Part shown: positions 7,302-13,810 of the stretch, piece after piece | Numbering within the stretch: the stretch's first letter is position 1 | Layout: each line of letters begins with the position of its first letter | Origin: an uncultured Collinsella sp. | GTDB taxonomy: Bacteria > Actinomycetota > Coriobacteriia > Coriobacteriales > Coriobacteriaceae | Length of the DNA stretch: 19,835 bases | Assembly (NCBI GenBank): GCA_959599615.1 | Contig: CAUGKA010000017.1 | Span: 1 to 19,835 of the forward strand | Reading direction: 5' to 3' | Made by a program: the position numbers and the translations under genes | The notes under the pieces: generated by a model | What the model was told of the DNA's origin: nothing | The model's input: only the letters and a program-made list of their open reading frames with translations | Databases searched by the model: none

Positions 7302-8192
7302 TCACGAAGCAAGATGACGCAATAGGTGCAGAAAAACCGTCTGGTGTCGATCGGTCCAGGCATTTTGTCGATAGCAAAAGTAGATGGGCAAGGCTACGTC
7401 ATGTGAGGCTTCAATGGAGCACTCGCTCACTTCCGATCCATCTGATGCGAGAGAAGAGCCAGAAAAACCCAATATCAATCCCCCGGCTTGAAGAAACTCA
7501 GCCTGCGCCCTGTTTTCGTATTCGACATCACGGAAGCGAAAATTGACGAGCTGGGCTTCAGGGCATTGGTTAATCGCATTGAGACAGGGTGACAAATTAA
7601 TGGGAACAGCGAGCCTGCCGCCCAGTAACTCACGAATGGTCATAGCGTCAACAGATTGATGACCCGCTGGGTATGAAAGAACCTTGAGCTCCTTTTCACC
7701 CAAATATTTTGAAGAAAGGACGCTGTCCCGTGGTTCCTCAAACGAGATAGCCGCGTCCGAAATTCCAAGTATAAGTGATTCAAAGCATGTAGCCGTTGGC
7801 TGATGCCACACATCAAGATGAATCTGAAGGTGCGAGCGTTCAAACGAGTCATACCAGTTTTCGGCAAAAAGGCGCCCCCGTCCATGAAGGCAGGGGGCGT
7901 AAAGACGAAAGTGGCCGTCGGGCGAGACGCCGTCGCCCCTCGATTGAGCGTACTTTTTGAGATCGTCGACTTGTGCCAGGATCACGCGTGCACGACGCGC
8001 AAATTCTCTACCAGCCGGAGACAAAACAGCCTCCCCCGCCGATCGGTCGAGCAAAACAATCTGATACTCAGATTCCAACTTTTTGATTGCCGACGAAACA
8101 GCCTGCGGACTCACATGAACGGCGCGAGCTGCTTTGCGCACGCCGCCATAGTTCGCTACCGCTTGAAGGTATTCGAGTTGAGAAAGCTGCAT
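7302..8192 (-). CDS. LysR-family transcriptional regulator
   Basis: The 296 residues have standard LysR architecture: an N-terminal winged helix-turn-helix (about 3-62, with AARAVHVSPQAVSSAIKKLE as recognition region and the LSPAGREF wing), a linker helix, then a two-lobed effector-binding domain from about residue 90. It binds DNA as an oligomer and responds to a small molecule that cannot be inferred. GGAG is present upstream of the ATG. The MFS gene follows on the same strand, so it is the natural candidate target, although LysR genes are more often divergent from their target. It starts 41 bp after the HIT gene stop without an obvious terminator, so read-through from the xse-HIT operon is possible. 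Base composition is AT-rich, like the MFS gene. Confidence 0.9.
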   Translation of the reverse strand: MQLSQLEYLQAVANYGGVRKAARAVHVSPQAVSSAIKKLESEYQIVLLDRSAGEAVLSPAGREFARRARVILAQVDDLKKYAQSRGDGVSPDGHFRLYAPCLHGRGRLFAENWYDSFERSHLQIHLDVWHQPTATCFESLILGISDAAISFEEPRDSVLSSKYLGEKELKVLSYPAGHQSVDAMTIRELLGGRLAVPINLSPCLNAINQCPEAQLVNFRFRDVEYENRAQAEFLQAGGLILGFSGSSLASDGSEVSECSIEASHDVALPIYFCYRQNAWTDRHQTVFLHLLRHLAS

Positions 8193-8233
8193 AGATTACT
8201 CCAAAGGCAGCCAAGTCGACGGGCCACGCGTCC

Positions 8234-8569
8234 TCAGATGAGGTTCTCGCCCAGATTTTTGCCGCCGAGGACGTGCATGTGGAAGTGCATGACGGTCTGG
8301 CCGGCGTTGACACCCTTGTTGGAGATGACGCGGAAACCGTCCTCCAGACCCTTGGCCTTGGCGACCTCTTGGATGGCGTGAGCCATGGCACCCATGGTCT
8401 CGGCAGGTACGTTGTCGGCGATATCGCTGTAGTGCTTCTTGGGGATCACGAGCGTGTGGACCGGCGCCTGGGGGTTGAGGTCGTCGAAGGCGATGACCTG
8501 GTCGTCCTCAAAGACAACGGTCGAGGGGATCTCGTGGTTGGCAATTTTACAGAAGATGCAATCACACAT
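8234..8569 (-). CDS. HIT-family nucleotide-binding protein (HinT-like)
   Basis: A small cytosolic hydrolase of 111 residues. The histidine triad HFHMH is at 95-99, and an N-terminal CDCIFCKI with the two cysteines C4/C7 is typical of zinc-containing HinT-like proteins. The family cleaves AMP from phosphoramidates such as lysyl-AMP and acts as a housekeeping nucleotide hydrolase. Length is normal. The ATG at 8569 has AAAGGA about 8 bases upstream; an in-frame GTG 18 bases earlier falls before the ribosome site and is rejected. It is the last gene of an apparent xseA-xseB-HIT operon (49-bp gap to xseB). Confidence 0.93.
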   Translation of the reverse strand: MCDCIFCKIANHEIPSTVVFEDDQVIAFDDLNPQAPVHTLVIPKKHYSDIADNVPAETMGAMAHAIQEVAKAKGLEDGFRVISNKGVNAGQTVMHFHMHVLGGKNLGENLI

Positions 8570-8618
8570 AGCTGGTTCCTTTCTCACAGACCAAGGTAAT
8601 TATATTTGGTCGGAATGG

Positions 8619-8885
8619 TTAGAACGAGAGGTTGTCGTCGGTGTTGGCGGCTTCGCCGTCGGCGAGCACGTCGTTGCCGTCGACGTCCTTAAGGAGCACC
8701 GAGACCTTCTGCTCGGCATCGGACAGGCGGGTGCGCAGGCTCTTGAGGAGCTCGACGCCGCGGGTGTAGCTCTCGAGCGACTCCTCGAGCTCCATATCGC
8801 CCGACTCCAGACTGCGGATGATGAGCTCCAGCTCCTGCGAGGCCTGCTTGTACGTAAGCTGTTCGACCGGGGTCTTCTCTGCCAT
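8619..8885 (-). CDS. xseB: Exodeoxyribonuclease VII small subunit
   Basis: The 88 residues contain the conserved helical core (YKQASQELELIIRSLESG, then LEESLESYTRGVELL) that forms the coiled coil by which several small subunits bind one large subunit. Exonuclease VII degrades single-stranded DNA from both ends to oligonucleotides and takes part in mismatch and damage repair. The C-terminal 20 residues are acidic and low in complexity, longer than the minimal family form. The gene follows xseA by 42 bp, with AAAGGA upstream of the ATG. Confidence 0.92.
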   Translation of the reverse strand: MAEKTPVEQLTYKQASQELELIIRSLESGDMELEESLESYTRGVELLKSLRTRLSDAEQKVSVLLKDVDGNDVLADGEAANTDDNLSF

Positions 8886-8927
8886 ATCTGTTTCCTTTCC
8901 TAAAGGTTTATCGCTATGAAACGCGGG

Positions 8928-10379
8928 CTACTCGACCGTATCGACCGTTGCTGCCACGTTGCCGTCTGCCATGCGCACGCGAATGGCGTCGCCAGGCTTA
9001 AAGGTCTTGGCACTCGTAGCCACACCATCATCGCTGTACGCGATGGAATAGCCGCGGGCAAGTACCTTGAGCGGCGACAGGGCATCGAGCGACGCGGCAG
9101 CTCGGCCCAGGTCGGACGCGGGTTTGCTGAGCATCGAACGCCCCTGATACTCCAGACGGGAACTCGCAAGCGTGAGCGCATGGCGCTTACCATCGAGCCC
9201 CGAGGTGCTTGTAACCAGACGCTCGGGCAAGCGCTCAAAGTTGGAACGAAAGGACCCGACCGAACGCGTTATGGCGCCAGACAGACGATCGGCCGTCAGG
9301 GCAAGCTCGGACTCGTGACGCTCAACCATAAACGTTGGATCGTTAAGACACGGGCGACACGCAGCGGCATCGAGCGCATCACCCAAGCGAGCCGTATAGG
9401 TATCCCAGGCACGGCGACCGCGCTGATCGAGCATCTCCAGGTCGACCTGGGCCGACCCAATCATCGATGCCATCGCGGCACCCAGACGCTGATGGCGCGC
9501 CTCGAGCACATCGGCCAACTCCGTCATAGCCGGCGCCACCGATTCTGCCGCCGCCGTGGGCGTGGAGGCGCGTCGGTCGCTCACCATGTCGCAAATCGAG
9601 GTATCGGGCTCATGGCCAATGCCGGTCACCACGGGCACAGGACAAGCCGCCACCGCGCGGGCAAGCTCCTCGTCATTAAAGGTCATGAGGTCCTCAAAGG
9701 AACCGCCGCCGCGCACCAGCAAAATACAGTCGGGCGCCGGCGTAATGGAAGCGGCGCGGCGCAAGCCCTCAATGAGCTCGGCCGGCGCACCCTCGCCTTG
9801 AACCTTGGCGCCCACGCAAACGAGCTCGACGAGCGGGTTGCGACGACGCAATGTACGCTTGACGTCGTCGATTACGGCACCCGAAAGCGAGGTGACGACC
9901 GCCACGCGCGAGCAAAACACCGGGATGCGGCGCTTGCGCGCTTCGTCCATCAGGCCCTCGCGGTGTAGCTTTTCGGCCAGTTGCGCCACTTGTTGACGCA
10001 GCAGACCCTCCCCCGCCAGCGAAAACGAGCGAGCGACAAAGCTCATGCGGCCCGTGGCCTTATAGAGATTGAAGCTGCCCTTAAAGCTTACCTGCATGCC
10101 GTCGCGCAAGTCGAAGGTGCGCTTAAGGTAGGCGCCCTTCCAGATGATGCAGTCAACGGCGGCCGAATCGTCCTTGATCTGGAAATAGCAGTGGCCGCTT
10201 CGGGCGTTTGGGCCACGAAAACCCGTGACCTCGCCCAGAACGCTCAGCTGCGGAATGGCATCGAGCGCACCGGCGGCGATCTCTACCGCCTGGCTCACGC
10301 TGAGCTCTTTACGCTCTTGCTCGTCCGAACCGTCGAACTCGGCGGAAACGGCATTGCCGGTTAGATTCCAGCCTGCCAC
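8928..10379 (-). CDS. xseA: Exodeoxyribonuclease VII large subunit
   Basis: Catalytic subunit of exonuclease VII. An N-terminal OB-fold domain binds single-stranded DNA (LSVLGEVTGFRG and the GHCYFQIKDD segment). The catalytic domain carries the family signatures VTSLSGAVIDDVKRTL, RGGGSFEDLMTFNDEELARA and GIGHEPDTSICDMVSDRRASTPTAAAE, then a coiled-coil C-terminus that binds XseB. I place the start at a GTG (10379) because AAAGGAGG lies 4 bases before it; longer in-frame starts overlap this site. That gives 483 residues, slightly long owing to an N-terminal extension of about 25 residues before the OB domain. First gene of the xseA-xseB-HIT operon. Confidence 0.95.
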   Translation of the reverse strand: MAGWNLTGNAVSAEFDGSDEQERKELSVSQAVEIAAGALDAIPQLSVLGEVTGFRGPNARSGHCYFQIKDDSAAVDCIIWKGAYLKRTFDLRDGMQVSFKGSFNLYKATGRMSFVARSFSLAGEGLLRQQVAQLAEKLHREGLMDEARKRRIPVFCSRVAVVTSLSGAVIDDVKRTLRRRNPLVELVCVGAKVQGEGAPAELIEGLRRAASITPAPDCILLVRGGGSFEDLMTFNDEELARAVAACPVPVVTGIGHEPDTSICDMVSDRRASTPTAAAESVAPAMTELADVLEARHQRLGAAMASMIGSAQVDLEMLDQRGRRAWDTYTARLGDALDAAACRPCLNDPTFMVERHESELALTADRLSGAITRSVGSFRSNFERLPERLVTSTSGLDGKRHALTLASSRLEYQGRSMLSKPASDLGRAAASLDALSPLKVLARGYSIAYSDDGVATSAKTFKPGDAIRVRMADGNVAATVDTVE

Positions 10380-10448
10380 GCAGCCTCCTTTCGTCATCGT
10401 GCACAAGGGCTCCGGCCCTGCGCAAATTCAAGTCCAACACATAGTACA

Positions 10449-10478
10449 GCGCCGCGGGGACACAAATCCCCGCGGCGC
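10449..10478. terminator. GC-rich hairpin between the zinc peptidase gene and xseA
   Basis: A perfect 12-bp stem (10449-10460 / 10467-10478) with a 6-nt loop lies just after the peptidase gene stop. It has no T-tract on either strand, so it may be a factor-assisted terminator or RNA 3'-end protector. It also borders the region where an xseA promoter would lie. Confidence 0.55.
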
Positions 10479-10494
10479 CCAGCGACCCAATTTG

Positions 10495-11199
10495 TTATCG
10501 GTTGGAGTTTCTGTTGTAGCGAGCCATAAGGTAGAGCAGCTGAATGATCGAAGTGAGCGCTGCGGCAACATAGGTAAGCGCGGCGGCCGTCAGTACCTTC
10601 TTGGCACCGTTGACCTGTTTGGAGCTCATGCCCGACTGCTCGATATACGCCACGGCGCGGCGGCTGGCGTCAATCTCGACCGGCAGCGTAACGAGCTGGA
10701 ACAGCACGCTAAACGAGAAGAAGATCAGCGCGAGGGTCGTGAGTCCCGCGATGTTCATAAACAGGCCCATGAGCAGCACGATGGTCCAGGTGTTCTGGGT
10801 AAAGTTGACGACCGGCACGAGGGCGGTACGTACCTTCATCATGGCATAGCCGCTTTGACGCTGCGCGGCATGGCCTGCCTCGTGACAAGCGACAGCAACG
10901 CTTGCGACCGAGCCGCCCGAACGGTTGGAATCCGACAGATACAGGTTGTTGTCCTGCGGGTTGTAATGGTCAGTGAGCTCACCGGCGACACCCTTGATAC
11001 CCACGGCATTGCAGCCGTTGGCGTCGAGCATGCGGCGAGCGACCCTGGCGCCCGTGTCGCCGTCCGAGCGAACCTTGGACCACGTCTTGTACGTCGAATT
11101 GATATAGTTCTGTGCGGCAAGGCCAAGTACCGTGCAGACAAGAACAACCAGCAGGTACAGTGGGTCGATGCCAAAGCCGTATCCATAGTAATAAGGCAT
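10495..11199 (-). CDS. YugP-like membrane zinc metallopeptidase
   Basis: The 234 residues match the neutral zinc metallopeptidase family typified by Bacillus YugP. A membrane segment spans about 13-30, the zinc motif HEAGH is at 106-110, two hydrophobic segments cover about 125-172, and PVEIDASRRA (173-182) supplies the likely third zinc ligand E175. A last hydrophobic segment lies near the C-terminus. It should sit in the cytoplasmic membrane; substrates are unknown for the family as far as I know. GGAGG precedes the ATG. It follows rnd by 64 bp on the same strand, so the two may be cotranscribed. Confidence 0.9.
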   Translation of the reverse strand: MPYYYGYGFGIDPLYLLVVLVCTVLGLAAQNYINSTYKTWSKVRSDGDTGARVARRMLDANGCNAVGIKGVAGELTDHYNPQDNNLYLSDSNRSGGSVASVAVACHEAGHAAQRQSGYAMMKVRTALVPVVNFTQNTWTIVLLMGLFMNIAGLTTLALIFFSFSVLFQLVTLPVEIDASRRAVAYIEQSGMSSKQVNGAKKVLTAAALTYVAAALTSIIQLLYLMARYNRNSNR

Positions 11200-11263
11200 G
11201 CGAATTCCTCCGAATCGAGTTACACGTTGGAGGCATTTTACCCACTCAAGCGGCTAGGCTTCC

Positions 11264-12397
11264 TTATAGCAATTCAATTTTGCCATCTTTGACCGTCAGC
11301 CCCATATTGCCCGAGAGCAGATCGTCCAGGCGCGAACCAACAAGCTCAAAACGCCAGCCTTCACGCAGGGGGCTCTGCTCGGGATGCTCAATATAGTCGG
11401 CCAGGTCATCGCGCGAGGCAATGACCGAGGTCGCCACTCCCGAGCGTTCGGCAACCAGGCGGATGAGCGCGTACATCAGGTCCGTCACGCTCTCCAGCTC
11501 CGGCGAAATCTGGCGATGCCCGCGCACCATGAGCGGCAGGCGATCGTGCGGGCAGCTCGCACCGCGCTTGATAGCCATCAACGCACCGTCCACGTCGCGC
11601 TCCCCCAGCTGGTCGGTACCGCGGATGCTGCGGAACTCCTCAACGCGCACGGGGTTACGCTTCACAAGCGCCAGCAGCGTGTCGTCGGACATGACCCACT
11701 TGCGCGGGATGTTGCGGCGCTCGGCGCGATCCTCGCGCCAGGCGGCGAGCTCGCGCGCGATACCCAGCTGGTGACGGCTGCACGAATTGATGCGTTTGAC
11801 CTTGCGGAACGCCTCGTGGCGATCGGCGCGATAGTGCGACTCGTCGGCCAGCGGGCGCAACTCGTCGAGCACCCAGTCCACACGGCCCAGCTCGCGCAGG
11901 CGACTCATCATCTCGGTATAGGCGACGATCAAGTACTTGACGTCATCGATCGCGTACTCGATCTGCTTATCGCTCAGCGGGCGGCGCGACCAATCGGTTA
12001 GCGACTCGGTCTTGGGCAGCGATACGCCGCAGAACGCCTGAACGAGCGCTCCATACGAAATCTGCTGGCGCTCGCCCAAAAAGGCGGCGGCAACCTGCGT
12101 ATCAAAAATCGGTCGCGGCAACGCTCCCACAGTGTGGAGCATAACTTCCATGTCCTGCGAGCAGGCGTGGAAGACCTTGATCACGCTCTCGTCGGCCATA
12201 AGCTCGGCAAGCGGCGACAGGTCGTCGATCACCAGCGGATCGACAGCGACACTCTCGGCGGGGGTGGCAATCTGGACCAGGCACAGGCGCGGATGAAACG
12301 TGCGCTCGCGCAAAAACTCGGTGTCGACGGCGATCGCGTCGAACTCGCGGGCGCGCTGGCAAAAGTCGACCAGAGCCTGATGTGTGGAAATGTACAT
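11264..12397 (-). CDS. rnd: Ribonuclease D
   Basis: A 3'-5' exoribonuclease of the DEDD family that trims tRNA and other stable RNA precursors. With the ATG at 12397 the protein has 377 residues. Exo I is VDTEF (D25, E27), Exo II contains D82 (HACSQDMEV), and Exo III is Y148-x3-D152 (DEDDy subtype). An HRDC domain follows at about 205-290 and a second, less conserved one to the end, as in bacterial RNase D. The start is not strongly marked: there is no good ribosome site, and an in-frame GTG 36 bases upstream is also possible. The N-terminus MYIST fits the family, so I prefer the ATG. It is divergent from the lipid kinase gene, with a TATAGT on the minus strand at 12460-12465 as a candidate -10. 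Confidence 0.92.
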   Translation of the reverse strand: MYISTHQALVDFCQRAREFDAIAVDTEFLRERTFHPRLCLVQIATPAESVAVDPLVIDDLSPLAELMADESVIKVFHACSQDMEVMLHTVGALPRPIFDTQVAAAFLGERQQISYGALVQAFCGVSLPKTESLTDWSRRPLSDKQIEYAIDDVKYLIVAYTEMMSRLRELGRVDWVLDELRPLADESHYRADRHEAFRKVKRINSCSRHQLGIARELAAWREDRAERRNIPRKWVMSDDTLLALVKRNPVRVEEFRSIRGTDQLGERDVDGALMAIKRGASCPHDRLPLMVRGHRQISPELESVTDLMYALIRLVAERSGVATSVIASRDDLADYIEHPEQSPLREGWRFELVGSRLDDLLSGNMGLTVKDGKIELL

Positions 12398-12495
12398 ATC
12401 AACCCATCGAATAAGGTTAGGCCCGAAAAACACGGGTAGGATATCGGCATTGCCCTACAACTATACTCGGTTAGTCACAGAACGGGAACGTAAGT

Positions 12496-13413
12496 ATGCG
12501 CTGCCTTATCATCCACAATCCGGCATCGGGTCCCAGCTCAGATGAAATCTACGCATTCACGCACGCCCTTGCACAGGGCGGCGACGAGGTCGTGATGCGC
12601 TTTATCGGCGATGGCATGGAGCCCGAGGACGCCGTGGCAGACGTTCGCGAGTTCGACCGCGTGGTCGTTTCGGGCGGCGACGGCACTGTCTCCAACGTGC
12701 TCGATCAGATGCGCGGATGCGGCGTCCCCACGCTCGTCTTCCCCTCCGGCACGGCCTGCCTGTTCTTTAACAACATCGGCAATGCCCCCGAGGCGGCGGC
12801 GCTCGCCAAGGCATGCCGCGCCGGCCGCACGGTCAAGGTGGACATGGGCGAGCTCTTTTGGCTCGACGAGAACGGCAACGAAAAGCGCCATGGCTTTATC
12901 ATCATCGCCGGTTCGGGCTTTGACGCCGAGATCATGATGAAGGCCGCCCCCACCAAAAACGACATCGGCGAGATCGCCTACTTCCTCTCCGCTCTCGCCA
13001 CGCCCAACCCCACGGTGGCGCACTTTACCATTGAGCATGATGGCATTGTTGAGGAGCTCGACGGCATCTGCTGCATGGCGGGCAACACGTCTGTCATCCA
13101 AAACGACATCAACCTGTTCCCCAACTGCCGTATGAACGACGGCATGGTCGACATCGTCGTTATTGAGCCCGTGCGCACGGTGCAGTTGCTCCCCACGGTA
13201 ATCACCGCCGCGCTCGACCCCGCCGGCAAGGTACTCGGCCGCCCGCAGTTTAAGATCATCCAGACCAAAGAAGCCAAGATTACCTGCACGCCATCGCTCG
13301 GCATGCAGTTTGATGGCGAGATCATCTCCAGCAACTCCGGCGTCTTTGGCGCCCGCGCGCTACCGCAATGCCTTGATATCATCGTCGACGAATTCTCGCC
13401 GCTCGGAAAATAG
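12496..13413 (+). CDS. Diacylglycerol kinase-family lipid kinase (YegS/DgkB-like)
   Basis: The 305 residues have the DAGK catalytic fold: HNPASG (7-12) at the nucleotide-binding start and GGDGT (60-64), followed by the beta-sandwich domain. Members phosphorylate diacylglycerol or related lipids at the membrane surface, recycling diacylglycerol to phosphatidate. The second motif, usually GTxNDFA, reads GTACLFFNN (85-93), so the usual Asn-Asp pair is absent; substrate or activity may differ. The ribosome site before the ATG is weak. The stop codon touches the AGGAGG site of the 30-residue micropeptide gene behind it, so both form one short operon ending at the terminator 13546-13595. Confidence 0.87.
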   Translation: MRCLIIHNPASGPSSDEIYAFTHALAQGGDEVVMRFIGDGMEPEDAVADVREFDRVVVSGGDGTVSNVLDQMRGCGVPTLVFPSGTACLFFNNIGNAPEAAALAKACRAGRTVKVDMGELFWLDENGNEKRHGFIIIAGSGFDAEIMMKAAPTKNDIGEIAYFLSALATPNPTVAHFTIEHDGIVEELDGICCMAGNTSVIQNDINLFPNCRMNDGMVDIVVIEPVRTVQLLPTVITAALDPAGKVLGRPQFKIIQTKEAKITCTPSLGMQFDGEIISSNSGVFGARALPQCLDIIVDEFSPLGK

Positions 13414-13423
13414 GAGGACCCCC

Positions 13424-13516
13424 GTGAACGACAACCCCATCCTTGGCTTTATCGTCATCGTTTTGGCCATGCTCGTCGGCTATGCCATTAACGTGATTCA
13501 CCGTCGAAAGAAGTAG
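13424..13516 (+). CDS. 30-residue single-span membrane micropeptide
   Basis: A short gene starting at GTG, 6 bases after a perfect AGGAGG (13412-13417), and ending in TAG. The product has a 5-residue polar N-terminus (MNDNP), a hydrophobic stretch of about 19 residues (6-25) able to span the membrane, and the basic tail HRRKK, which predicts the C-terminus in the cytosol. It lies 10 bp after the lipid kinase gene and before their shared strong terminator. That position argues for a real translated gene with a membrane role near the kinase. I do not recognise a family. Confidence 0.7.
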   Translation: MNDNPILGFIVIVLAMLVGYAINVIHRRKK

Positions 13517-13545
13517 CCATTACTCTTAGACGGCCCGTGCAGCCC

Positions 13546-13595
13546 GGACCCCTCGCCGGCATGAAACCACATGCCGGCGAGGGGTCCGCTTTTTT
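13546..13595 (+). terminator. Strong intrinsic terminator of the lipid kinase operon
   Basis: A perfect 18-bp stem (13546-13563 / 13570-13587) with a 6-nt AAACCA loop is followed after GC by a run of six T. It ends the lipid kinase-micropeptide transcript. Confidence 0.93.
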
Positions 13596-13767
13596 CTTGA
13601 CGCTTTATTTAGCTACTTTTTTCTCTGGCGTTATACAAATTGATTTCCCACTAAATGAGTTCAATTTACCGTTAATCGCATATTTCGCTACGCTTATCGA
13701 GTAAATAACTTTCATGAATGTATATTGTTTCGAATTCGTTACGCTAAGGGGGTGTAATTATTGGGTG

Positions 13768-13793
13768 AAGCCCTCTGGAGACAGAGGGCTTTC
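13768..13793 (+). promoter_or_regulatory. Hairpin in the leader of the C69 dipeptidase gene
   Basis: A perfect 10-bp stem AAGCCCTCTG / CAGAGGGCTT (13768-13777 / 13782-13791) with a GAGA tetraloop and a short TTTC tail lies 17 bases upstream of the start codon. It is within the 5' untranslated region if the promoter is in the AT-rich stretch 13600-13730, where TATATT near 13720 is a weak -10 candidate. It could be an attenuator or mRNA stabiliser. The rest of 13596-13767 is AT-rich with no gene recognised. Confidence 0.45.
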
Positions 13794-13810
13794 GCACGCT
13801 GGGAGGGAAT

